Shown here: positions 45,871 to 56,109 of the stretch, piece after piece | Layout of the letters: each line of letters opens with the position of its first letter | How positions within the stretch are numbered: the stretch's first letter is position 1 | From: Anastrepha obliqua | Taxonomy: Eukaryota > Arthropoda > Insecta > Diptera > Tephritidae | DNA: 64,000 nt | NCBI RefSeq assembly: GCF_027943255.1 | Contig: NC_072892.1 | Coordinates: 120,793,792 to 120,857,791, forward strand | Direction of reading: 5' to 3' | The notes under the pieces: model-generated | Databases searched by the model: none | What the model was told of the DNA's origin: nothing | What the model saw: the letters and a program-made list of their open reading frames with translations, nothing else | Translations under genes and position numbers: made by a program

Positions 45871-46140
45871 AAGCCCACTTCTGCAGGACCCAACCGCGGG
45901 TAGCCAACCAGCTAACCCAATCCTTTCATCTGGCGGGTCAACTACCTTACAGGTTTCCTCTCTAGCCATATCATACACCTCGCGGTGTCTTGCAATTTCA
46001 CTATGACCAGGTACCCAGATGAGCCTTCTGTCAAAAAATTCGGATACGATCGAAAATGAATATAGGCATTCCCCAACCAGTTTCGAGTTCACCAGCGCCC
46101 AGAATGCCACTTATCTATCGGAATAAATAATTTTTTCCGT
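45871..46140 (-). pseudogene. LINE RNase H fragment
   Basis: Minus strand: IIYSDR, then AFWALVNSKLVGECLYSF, RRLIWVPGHSEIARH and REVYDMAREET. The SDSQAAL-type block (here SDR-stop-VAF) and WVPGHS-I mark the second half of a LINE RNase H domain. The first Asp and everything upstream are missing. It ends where the satellite begins. Confidence 0.72.
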
Positions 46141-49100
46141 GACAGTAACTACACAACTGAGCAACCAATTAGCTGCCCCTTTTTCTTTTGACGCTACATC
46201 CATTAAAAAGAATGATCTTCCAAAAAAATTGGCTGGCTAGGTGACGTTTGGATGAAGAAATTTCAAACATTCAAATTTCTAATTCATTTTACTAGAAATT
46301 TAGAATATTTGTTGCTTGCAGAGGGACTGATAGCTTCTAAAGTAGGAACTTCTCTACCATAAGTAGAAGTAATTATGAAGTGGAAAAATCCAATGGAGTA
46401 GAGTTTACTGCACGTCAGCCAGTTTCTGTTACAAGAATATGTGAGAAATTTCATATTTGGATGCACCTGGTGGAATAAGATATCCATTTCTCAAACTCAA
46501 ATCGTTTTGGCACTGCGAGTCTACTAGCCCGAAGGAGAATAATTGCTACACGTACGGTGGTTTCCTCTCTGAATTCCATAGCAACCACTCATAAAATCTC
46601 TAAGATTGAGATAGATTTCACTGGGCATCAAGGATCACGAGCATTAAAAATCTGCAGGTGGAATGATAAAGCAGTAGCAGCTAATAACATAGTATTGGCA
46701 CCATCGAAATCGATGGTAATCGAAAATAAATAGAGGCCGTTAATAGAACCCTCAAAAATATTTGAGAGAAGGTTGAAACAATGGATGATATTAAAACGCT
46801 CTTTTGTTTGATTTTTGACCGATTTTACCAGGTGAACTACGAGTAAAGACTGACAACAAGAAATAATAAGATATGAGCAAACTTGAAAAGCTGAATTCGA
46901 TGACGATTTATTTCAAAGGGGAAGCTTTATGAAATCTTAATTTCTTAGCATTCAATTGAAGCGAAGTATAAGGTGGTGTAATAATCGAAAAGTTTCTAGT
47001 TTTAACGAAAGTGTGTCAAGTGGATCCTAAGAAAAAGTAGAAATTATTTGTATGTATGGACGTAACAGGAGATAAACTTGGCCTAACAAAAGATGAAAAT
47101 TTTCCTCTATAAATACGGTAATCACCAAAATGCTACGTACATTTTCATGGAGTTTTTACCAGTAACTTGTCCCCAGTATAAAGCAACATACATCTGTATA
47201 TAGCAGTGCACGCTGAGTAATGGCTGGTTATGAAAAAGTTGGGCACTTTAAGCTCAATACTTATTAAAGCAAACTAGCAAAAACTGCTTAAGTTTTGCAG
47301 AGCCTATTTCACGACTATATTTGCTTTTGACTTAATTATTGAACTCTTCGCTTTTCATTTGTAAAGGTTTTCCATACCAGCCGAATACTGTAGGGGAACA
47401 AGAAACACAAATAACCACTGAGACTAAACTTTATCAATGTGGAAAAGGGTGTTTCGATCAAGCACAATACTGTACATACTCTACATACACTCGTTAGTAA
47501 AAGTACAATAAAAATTGCTCACACGCCATGATACTCCCCAACCACCAAATCGAAGCACTAAAGTTGTTCTATTGCTGATTTGGCCATCCGCCATCCGACG
47601 CCCGCACACAAATAAATTGCAAGTGGAAAAGTTTTCATGTAATATTTCGCCAGACAGTCAGGCATACACAAACTTTCCCACATATACATACATACATATT
47701 CAAAAGAACGTAGAGAGCTCCAGTGTTGGCTCGTGCTTTGTGGAATGACTTTGTCGAGCAATTTTTCTGCAATTGTTGTGGCTTACTAATGTTATGGCTT
47801 TCGGTTGTATTTCCTACTCTTTTTTGGCGCATTATAGTTATTGTCTTGTACACATCTACATGCATAGTGGAATATGTAAAATATATTTGTATTTATATGC
47901 TGGAGAAAGAGAGTGAGAGAGAGCGTAAGCAATTGAATGAAAAGCTTTAAGCGGAACGGCTGTGATTCCTGACTTACAATTGTTCATTTGCGCAAAAACA
48001 ATTCTATTATTATATATGTACAGTTGTGCCCACAATAATAGCAGTGCAATAAATTGCAAAGTTTTGAATATTTATTTATTTTTTACTTTTTATTTAATAT
48101 TTTTATTTTATTTTTTAAATATGGTTTATAATACAACTAAACCATGTAATTCAAGCTTTCAAACTTTTTAAAAATGAAAAAAAAAGTTTAAGAAACTTTC
48201 ATTAAAATTTAACTCTATTTAGTCAGAATTTTTAGAAAGATTCTGGATACACACTTTTGCAGCCTATTCAATTTAAAATCTTGTGCCAGTTTGAAGTGAC
48301 AAAAAACCTCTTTGATTTTACATAATTTTTTTTTTTCTTTTTTACATGAGAAAAATCCCCAAGACAATTATGCAAATTCAGCGCGGTTTTATTAAACATT
48401 TCTAACCTACAAAATAACTGGTAAGCAAGTTAGTAACGAGGATGTGGCAACAAAATGGTGCGGAAGCGCTAGTTGGATTTTGGAAAAATCACCACTTAAA
48501 CTAACCAACCAACCAACCTACAAAATTAAATTTTTTTCCAAAATTCTGATTAAAAGGTATTAAATTTTGATTTTTTTTTTAATTTCGTGCAAAATTGTAA
48601 GCTATATGGGTTTCCGTTGTAAAAGGTGATCAACTTAGGCGAATTTTAAATAGAAATAAAACAACAATTCAAACTAATTGGGCAAGCTTTATCATTTTTG
48701 TGAAGAACTATTCATAACATTTATCTTTAAAGATAAACCCTTTCAAGTGTTGACTGCAACTACGCCGTAATTCGGCCGTCCGTAAACACATATTACGGAT
48801 GACTCGCTGGAGAACTTCGGTCGATCGATATCTCGTGAATAACTTTATTAATATTGGTTTCGAATGCCTCAATCAAAACTGGCTTATCCACAAAGCATTT
48901 AGACTTTATACACCCTCACGATTAAAAATCTAAAGGTGTGATCGCACGACCTTGGTGGCCATTCCACTGGTCGGGGACGAGAAATGAATTGGTCACCAAA
49001 ACGACGACGTCACGCGTGATCTGTCAAAAAACCCCTATTGGAAAAAGTACCTCCAATCTGATCAGCCTTAACTAAAATAAATAGTAATTTTGCCATATTT

Positions 49101-49795
49101 CCTGCTGCTATTATTATGAATACAGCTGAATACATGTATGTATGTACAATGTATATATAAAACTACATACCTGAAATTTTTTTAGAAATCCATACTAAAA
49201 GGTTGGAAATATTGAAATCGAACTTCCTGGATCTGTTTTAAATTTTGTTCACAGTGTTGTTTTTTTTTCGTTGTTGTAAAGCCATACATATAAATATGTA
49301 AAATTCAAAGTGCTTTAAAAGTGCATACCCAAATTTTTCCAAAAATTATTAAACTTTGATGAAATTTTTTTTTAATTTTGTACAACATTTTAAAATTTAA
49401 GTTATATGGAATTTTGTTATAATGTTATATGAATAAAGGTGTGTGCAGATACATACATTTAAAATTGCAAGCTCGAACTTTTTCTAGAAATTCTACAATA
49501 ATTGAAAAGTTTGAAATTCGGATGAAAATTCGTGGATTTGTTTTACATTTTGTACAAAATGTTATTTGTTTTTGTTGTTATAAAAGTATATTCACATATA
49601 GTTATATGTGCATATGTGTAAATATATATATTTAACATTCACCCCTTTTTAATTTTTTTGACTGAACTCAAAGTGAATGCTGCATTAAATAATAATCATT
49701 TCTACCACGTCTTGCAGTCCCATTCAAACACAAAGTACTTTCCAAATGACTCACAAGGTGTGCGCTTTTGAATGACAAATGCAAAGATATATAAG
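46141..49795. other. Non-coding, with degenerate repeats
   Basis: No gene supported. A Tc1-like terminus candidate (ACAGTTGTGCCCACAATAAT) at 48019-48038 lacks a partner. From about 48530 to 49640 AT-rich segments with TTTT(C/A)-AAATT-TT and TTGTTGT(T/A)AAAG recur with loose spacing, perhaps a decayed tandem repeat. CAAC repeats at 48503-48515. Confidence 0.45.
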
Positions 49796-49799
49796 TGTA

Positions 49800-50383
49800 T
49801 TAGGGTGGTTTAATTTGTGTCGAGCGATTTTTCTCGTTTCTAGCAGTTTCGGATTTTACTAGGAATTCTAAGAAAAAGTCCATAAGAGCATAGCTCTAAG
49901 GACAGTTTCGAGCCCAGCAGCTTTTAAAAGGGGCTCTCTTTAATTAAAATAAAAAATTAGAAGAAGTTATGGGAATGAAGAGAAGGTAAAGAGTAGAAAG
50001 TGCAAGGGAGAAAAAATGCATAAAAATTATTGATCAGAGAATAGATCTTGAAAATAAATTTTAAAAAAGAATGCAAAATTTACATATAATTTACATTGTA
50101 GCGTCATCATGAGGTCTTTGGAACAAAAATAGATATAAAAAATAAGTTCTTAGTACCAAAAAATACCCAGTCACAAGTTTATATTAAAAAAATGGCATTC
50201 GAAATACTTTGGTCCACATTAATCTTCCTATTAACTGGGCACTAAGTAAAGATAGCTACTTTTAAAATTAGGCGGGCTCGAAACAAACTTTAAGGCTAAG
50301 CTCAACTGGACCTTTTTTCTTAAAATTGCTTATAGAATCTGAATCTGCCAGAAACCAAATCGAAAACAAATTACCCACCCTAA
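49800..50383. mobile_element. MITE with arms of about 110 bases and TGTA target duplication
   Basis: A 584-base element flanked by TGTA at 49796-49799 and 50384-50387. The left arm starts TTAGGGTGGTTTAATTTGTG and the right arm, on the other strand, TTAGGGTGGGTAATTTGTTT. Both continue in parallel through CAG-TTC-GATT, AAGAAAAAGTCC/AAGAAAAAAGGTCC and GTTTCGAGCCC, giving about 110-118 bases of imperfect inverted repeat. The centre (49920-50275) has no protein motif. The superfamily is not assigned. A four-base duplication excludes ordinary Tc1/mariner (TA). Confidence 0.82.
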
Positions 50384-50387
50384 TGTA

Positions 50388-50883
50388 CGTATTAAAAGAT
50401 TTCCATTTATTTACAGCATTAAAGTCGTTTAAAAATATATATTAAACTCAACGTACCCAAATTAAAAAACAAAAAAAAAAAAACAAAAAAACAAAAAAAA
50501 AATACATTGATAAAGTTTTCAGAATACATTAGCAAATGAATTTTAGTTGTCACTGTCAGCACCTAACAAAAGCGAGAGCAACGAAAAACAACAACAGCAA
50601 CTACAAGTACTGATTGCTTACAAAGAAATACACTGAAATTCGTGAATAGTGCCGCGAGTGAGATTAAAGCCAAAAAAGAAAAAAAAAAGCAACAGCAGCA
50701 AAACAGTATTTTCAAACACCTACGCTGAACTGCCGTACGACTACGATTGCTGCTGCTGTTACTACTACTACTTTTCACTGTTCACTACCAAAATCGCCGC
50801 CAACAATAACAACGACAGCAACAGCTACAAATTCAACAGTCGTGCTTAGTACACCAACATCATAAAATCCTAGTGGCGGTGAG
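50388..50883 (+). promoter_or_regulatory. Putative 5' untranslated/promoter region of the 50884 exon
   Basis: A long A-rich run at 50467-50502 is followed from 50550 by CAA/CAG-rich sequence (ACAACAACAGCAACTACAAG, GCAACAGCAGCAAAACAG), typical of dipteran 5' untranslated regions. A possible initiator-like TCAGCACC lies at 50557. No TATA box in a convincing position. Assignment rests mainly on the exon that follows. Confidence 0.4.
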
Positions 50884-51121
50884 ATGACGCGTTTCAAAAT
50901 AAAAAACCTAAAAATGCTCACCTGCTGCTGCCTCAGCACTTGGGTCGCACTCTTCGGTGTATTGCATTTGGTGCGTTGCAGTGAGTTTCCCGAACGCGAA
51001 TGTTGCGACCTAACAACCACCTCTACAGTTGGCCCGCTGCCAGTGCCGCCGGCAGCACTGCCAACGGACAAATCACTATCGGCCACTGTTGCCGTGCAGA
51101 CAATATCCGTAGGACGATCGG
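50884..51121 (+). CDS. First coding exon of a putative secreted or membrane protein
   Basis: ATG codons at 50884 (MTRFKIKNLKM) and 50914 (MLTCCC) share one frame. The second has the better context (CTAAAAATG) and leads straight into a signal peptide: MLTCCCLSTWVALFGVLHLV then RC, with likely cleavage before SEFPERECCD. The mature start has a Cys pair, then a Thr/Pro/Ala-rich, linker-like stretch. The exon ends CGATCGG and the next bases GTAAGTAAG (GT at 51122-51123) are a near-perfect splice donor, so the frame would continue in an exon not found here. Base composition is richer in G and C than the neighbours and no transposon similarity was seen. The gene is not recognised. A chance frame remains possible. 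Confidence 0.55.
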
Positions 51122-51589
51122 GTAAGTAAGTCTAGCTGTACATGCATAAGTGAGCGTGTTTTGTGAAAAGCGAAAATCGCATTAAAAAGTATAAGCACGA
51201 GCTTTTTGAATGAAAATACAAAGAGTCAAGAGAATCTAAAAAAACAAAAAAAAAAATTAAGAGAAATCGAGTGGGTCGAAGTAAAGCGAATTCTGGTGAG
51301 TTGTAAGCAAGTTTGTGAGCTGACTGAAATTCACTTCAATCACTTTCAAACTACAATTTCGGATAAGCGTCGAAAATTTCTCAAAACGACACAACTCAAA
51401 ATTTTTCAAAATCGTGTGTTAACATTTTTACTACTCATAGCACAAACTTTTAGTAGTAAGTAAAATAGCAACTCAGTTTCCATTGTAAATTTCAGCCAAA
51501 ATAATTATATTTCTTGTTGTGGCAGAGCGAACCGAATAAGTGGATGATCATTATGCAAAAGGCCTTTCCAGGTAGTGACAAGCTTACGA
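51122..51589 (+). other. Putative first-intron start, otherwise non-coding
   Basis: Begins with the GTAAGT donor. No acceptor followed by a convincing coding exon was found. An 85-codon plus frame (51206-51463) is Lys-rich with no domain. Confidence 0.4.
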
Positions 51590-51690
51590 GTGTTTTTCTG
51601 CCATGGAAAATCTCCTCATAAAAATCATCTGACGGGCACGCGACAGATGACAGAGACGGCACAAACCTGTAGTAAAACATTAAGATGCGC
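51590..51690 (+). repeat. Degenerate SINE fragment
   Basis: GTGTTTTTCTGCCATGGAAA, TCTCCTCATAAAAATCATCT and ACAAACCTGTAG follow the order of the SINE body in sense orientation (compare the minus strand of 872-1184). The head and tail are not recognisable. Confidence 0.5.
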
Positions 51691-51925
51691 ACGACAAATA
51701 GGACTAAGAGCTCGGTCAAATATCCAATACAGGGTGTAGTCGTCTGGCATTATGTGAAAATGTTTTTTTTTTTTAATTTCCTAGCCAAGAGAAAATTCTG
51801 GGTTGTATTTATTTAAAAAATACATATGGCCAATATGTTATTTCAGTCAACAGCCACACTCCTCTAAAGTCTACTTCACATACATACGTGTGTACAATAC
51901 ATATTAAGCCAAAGGCGCATCTATA

Positions 51926-52423
51926 GGTGGGCCATGCAAAATTTGCTTTTTGAATCGGCTACAAAAAAAAACTAATCAATATTTTTTCAAACTTTTTTTT
52001 CATTTTGAAAATTGAATATTGTCATTTATGAATAAAAAATAATATCGTTCAAATGACTGCCACGACTGGCTTTACAGTAGGCCATTCGATCAAGCCAATT
52101 TTTAAGCACTTTCGCAGTGTGACAAGTTGCTCCGTCCTTTTGAAACCAAATGTCGTCCATGTCATCCTCCTTAGTTTTTGGAAACAAAAACTCGTTGAGC
52201 ACGTCACGGTAATGCTCCCCATTTACTGTAACCGCGGAAGAAGAAGAAGACTCGCCATTTTGGAAATAGGTTTTCAATATTTCCCAATTTTGTTTAAGCG
52301 TATAGCGTCCCATTTCGTAAATGTCAAACCTTTAAGTAAATTATGAACACATTTGACATGTCATTTGTGTTACCATTCTTAAAAAAATAGGTGGTTCAAA
52401 AAGCAAAAGTTATATGGCCCCGC
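51926..52423 (-). mobile_element. DD41D (Visitor-like) deletion derivative with ends
   Basis: About 498 bases. The left end reads GGTGGGCCATGCAAAATTTG then CTTTTTGAATC. The right end, on the other strand, reads GCGGGGCCATATAACTTTTG then CTTTTTGAACC. Inside, one minus-strand frame from 52313 joins the transposase N-terminus MGRYTLKQNWEILKTYFQNG directly to AVTVNGEHYRDVLNEFLFPK, then IWFQKDGATCHTA (second Asp) and KASRGSHLNDIIF (C-terminus). About two thirds of the protein is missing, including the first and third Asp, yet the fusion remains open for 95 codons. TA flanks at the left; the right flank is degraded. Confidence 0.85.
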
Positions 52424-53604
52424 TGTAGTTACTGAATATCTTGCACTTTTTGAGCAAAAATTAAAACAAAAGCAAAACAAAGTCTTTCTGCTGCAGATAG
52501 TGTAAGAGAGGTAGTAACTATTCAGAGATCGCTGAGGCTATAGGAAGAAGACGTATTTCAACTTCTTTTTAACAGCCGCTAGCAACCTGTATATGGTTCC
52601 CCTTGCCTAGCACACATACTTTCAATTTTCAAGCGGATTGAAGCGCACGCTGTTTATCTACACACTACATAAAAATTAATGAGCCCCCCATATTTGTGTA
52701 AGTTTTTACAAGTTAGCTGAGATTCTCTAGGTGACACTGAAGTCGTGATGTTGTAAGCCAATGTATCTGATTTGGTTCATATTCAGAATATACTATAGTT
52801 ATTTACATATGTGCGATTCCATGTCAAGTGATCCAAGTATTTTGGACACTAAAGTATAATAAAAATTAAACTGGAAAATATGTCAATTTTGAGACCTTTT
52901 GGTGAAAATTTTTTAAAGTGAAATATCTCCACTTAACATTTTGATATGAAAAACTTAGAAAAAATATAAAATATGCTAAAAAAAATATTTGTAGAGAAAA
53001 TATATAAATTAAAAAAAAAGTTAAGGGGTAAAATAAACTCTGAAAAAAAAAAATTTTAGAAGATGTACATATTTTTTAAAAACTTTTTTTTTGGCAAACG
53101 TATAATAAAAAGAATTAAAAAGCAAACAATATTTTCACTATGTTGTATAAAAGTATAATTTAAAAAAAACAATTTTTTTTCTTCCCTAATTATATTTTAC
53201 ATATTTTTGTGTTAAAGTATAATTTAAAGAAAATTTTAATAATATTGTATAAAAATATAATTAAACAAAAATTAAGTTTTTTTTCTTAATTATATTTTTT
53301 TTTGTTTAAAAAAAATTATATTAAAAAAAATTAAAATTATATAAAAAAAATTAGACTAGTATTTCTTTTTGTCATTTTTTGTGAGGGGGACCTCTTCTTT
53401 TGTTCTTTTTTAAAAATCACAAAATTATTATTTTTTTTTTTTAGTTTACTTTTCATTACACTCAAGCCTCCAAATAAACCCAGTTTTAGAAAAAATAAAC
53501 ATCATGATCAATATAATTGGTGCACATGACATGGAATTGCTCATATATGGTAGACTATGTTAAGATAAATACTTCAGAGGAAAGTGGACACTTCATTACT
53601 CATT
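52424..53604. other. Non-coding, very AT-rich low-complexity DNA
   Basis: 52850-53450 is almost pure A/T with repeated AAAGTATAATTTAAA-like strings and long A and T runs. No gene recognised. Confidence 0.6.
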
Positions 53605-53880
53605 GTAGTATACAGAGAGCGAAACTCTTGAACACCTTTTATGTTCTTGCCTTGCATTAGCTAGAATTCGACTGAAATGTTTAGGAGCTCTACAATATGA
53701 GAGGTTAGCATGTCTCTCAGAGTTAGAGCTTCACAACTTACTTAGATTCGCAAAAGACACAGGCCTATTACAAGAAGCCAATGAAACGTAAAAGTCAAGC
53801 TCCATCTGGTACCACTAAGGACCAATAGGTCTATGTGTTGGCTTTCAGCCCGCCAAGTCAACCTAACCTAACCTATTGTA
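53605..53880 (+). pseudogene. LINE C-terminal Cys/His tail with AACCT-repeat 3' end
   Basis: The plus strand encodes ESETLEHLLCSCLALARIRL, KCLGALQYERLACLSELELH and LLRFAKDTGLLQEANET-stop. The pattern E-ETLEHLLC-C-AL---RL--LG ... LL-F---TG is the tail of RNase H-bearing LINEs. About 90 bases of untranslated DNA follow, ending AACCTAACCTAACCT. The same end lies at 28323-28335 in the opposite orientation. RNase H and RT are absent. Confidence 0.72.
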
Positions 53881-53964
53881 ATATTTGCACAAACTAATTG
53901 AAATAATAAACTACTCGAAACGCAGTAAGCGCGTAGGGACCAAGAAAAGAAAAAAGACGAATTA

Positions 53965-54200
53965 AAACAAAAAATTACTAAATTTCAAGCAGATTTTCGG
54001 TGAGGATACTCAATAATAGATAATCTTTTTAACCTCTCTTCGATTATGCATCTAAACTACAAACCCAAAAAGAAAACTTTTGCATATTTTGTTGACTTCT
54101 CATGTGCATTCGATACTATTTCGCGAGGTATGCTTTTCTATAAACTAGCATCTTATGGCCTCTTGACGCATATGATAGAAATATGATAGAAATATGATAT
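53965..54200 (+). pseudogene. LINE reverse transcriptase core fragment
   Basis: The plus strand gives QADFR-stop-GYSTIDNLFNL, then KKKTFAYFVDFSCAFDTISR and MLFYKLASYGLLTHMIEI. QAGFR-GYST-DN and Y-FFVDF--AFDT are RT blocks before and at the first catalytic Asp. The YADD block is missing. The piece stops at the Helitron end near 54245. The clade is undetermined. Confidence 0.7.
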
Positions 54201-54377
54201 TAAAACCGTTATACGAAAACACTTCATATTATTATATTTGGCTCTATGACGAACTTTTCGCCCTTAAACTTTCTTTTTAAGGGCGACAAGAATATCGAGA
54301 TTGTTAAAGAAGATTGTTATTAAGTTAATTTTTTTATTAATAAAGTATTTCAATGAAGTTTTAATAGATTGCGCCCT

Positions 54378-55114
54378 TCAGTTAAGCACCTTGTGATACA
54401 CGAGATTTTTTGTTTTATTATCAGGTGCAAGAACAAACCACGCAGATGGTTTTCCGACCCGTGAACATGCCACATATAATCGACCATGTGAGAGACATTG
54501 ATTTTCCAGATTCGGATCACAAATTTTCAATGATTGGCCTTGTGATTTGTTAATGGTCATGGCGAATGCAAGACGGATTGGAAATTGAAGACTTTGAAAC
54601 TCAAACGGAAGATCGGTTGGGATCCGTTGCAAAGTTTTGGTGAGCTTATGTTTCGCAGCATGATTACTACGAAGCCAACTTTTAGGCGTAAATTGTGCGG
54701 GGGTAAGCCAGGTACATCCAAGGACTTTAAAAATTCAATTGGATAGTTGGTGGCTTCATCTTCATTTGTTACACAGTCAATGGATTTGAATGAATACATT
54801 GTTCCAATGATATCATTTTGAATTATGTAGTTTAGGTCATCTAAATCTTTATTTTTAGCCGCTAAAATTGCTCGCTCACTCAACCGTTCATTATTTTTGT
54901 AGTTATTAATGATGTTTGGGAATACTTTATTGATAAATTCGTCTTTCGATGCGACAAAGTTACAGAAATTCTGAGGAAATGAAATCAATCCGCTCGATTC
55001 GTCGACAGGTACTCGACCATTACCGATAGTCAGTAATTGTTCAGAGAAATCTTCAGTAGATGTATCATTAAGTAATGCAGCTCTCAAGTTTGTTGTCAGC
55101 TGAAGTTTCTTCAC
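54378..55114 (-). pseudogene. Helitron PIF1-like helicase C-terminal region, frameshifted
   Basis: Minus strand from 55114: LQLTTNLRAALLNDTSTEDF, GNGRVPVDE, ERAILAAKNKDLDDLN and IPTDLPFEFQSLQFPIRLAF then AMTINKSQGQSLK and GRLYVACSRVGKPSAWFVLA. These are the late motifs of the PIF1-type helicase in Helitrons (the TINKSQGQ and YVACSRV blocks). A frame break near 54610 separates the two halves. The Walker A/B motifs upstream are absent. The end DNKTKNLVYHKVLN is family-typical. Inactive. Confidence 0.85.
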
Positions 55115-55229
55115 ATAGCTGGCAATGTTTGGCGGTAGTCACCAGACAGTTAAATCATTGAGCCTCCAAGAAAGTCAATAATGGCAATTTCACTCTTCCA
55201 CTAAGGCAGCACAATCCGGGCGTTTCTCC

Positions 55230-55554
55230 GGAAAACTTCAATACGCCACAATACTCGCAAACAACGTTCATTGGCCCAATGCAAACGCTGCTCGATTCAA
55301 ATCAGCTCTTGATAATTCTCTTCTTGTGCGTCGAAAATGATCTACTTGTTGATCTTTGTTATTCGCTCGACGATTTCGCATTGCCAAACGAGCCGTTTCA
55401 CGGGCTGCCTCGCTTTGCTCTTGTGATTGAGAAGCACGAAGTCGAGCCATACTAACGCGGCGCTCTTCACAGGCAATTCCTTGTGCTTCTTCAGCCGTTT
55501 CATTCACAATATTTCAGCTTTGTCGGGAAAGATTCGATCCTCTTGGTCGCGGCA
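55230..55554 (-). pseudogene. Helitron protein N-terminal fragment
   Basis: Minus strand: MPRPRGSNLSRQS at about 55552, then a stop and ETAEEAQGIACEERRVSMAR, SQEQSEAARETARLAMRNRR and a continuation to about 55268. It is an Arg/Glu-rich N-terminus like that of insect Helitron Rep-helicases. The DNA runs from here almost directly to the helicase C-terminus at 55114, so the Rep nuclease and early helicase motifs are deleted. Confidence 0.7.
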
Positions 55555-56109
55555 TTGATAGTGATGATTCAAAGAGAATACAAATTACTGTGATTACATA
55601 TTTCTGACAAAATTTATATTATCAAATTCTCTACTTAACCATAGACAAAATTTCGTTTACCTGTAATTTGCGTTTTGTTATTCCATATCAGATGCGTTTT
55701 TGTTATACAACATTTTATGGTGACTTCACAGAAACTCGTTCGAATGGGATAAAAAGCATCCTATGTCCGTCTCCTGGTTCTAAGCTACCTCTCCACCAAT
55801 TTTCAGCCAAATCGGTTGAGCCATTCGCGAGTTATAAATAGTGTAACTAACATGACTTTCTTTTATATATATAGATTAATGTTTTTGACGTGAAATACTC
55901 CGAATTATATGATTCACATCGCAACATATTTGGCTCCATAGTATCTATCATACATACACTCCGAGCACATATTTTTTTTTTGTTTTGCGGTGTTTTATTC
56001 TGCCAAGTCACAGGCTTTCGCGCATCCTTGCTGAGGAGATTGTACGGCTCAGCGCTGATTGGGTAAAAAAGTGGAAGGCCATCCCACGAATGTTAAATAT
56101 GAAGTCTCT

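Larger units (their letters stand above)
54245..55875 (-). mobile_element. Helitron, deleted in the middle, with 5' end and candidate 3' hairpin
   Basis: Read on the minus strand, the element starts at 55875 with TCTATATATATAAAAGAAAG and AGTTACACTATTTATAACTC, a 5' end I recognise from insect Helitrons (TC start, preceded by A). The N-terminus of the Rep/helicase protein, then a helicase C-terminus, follow. At the far end, CGCCCTTAAA and TTTAAGGGCG (54259-54285) form a perfect 10-base stem, as expected just inside a Helitron 3' end. A clear CTRR terminus is not seen, so the exact end is uncertain. The rolling-circle (Rep) domain is missing. Confidence 0.8.

Noticed and set aside
48019..48045. 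Tc1-like terminal repeat (ACAGTTGTGCCCACAATAAT)
   Set aside because: No matching opposite end or transposase was found nearby, so it is mentioned only in the gap entry.
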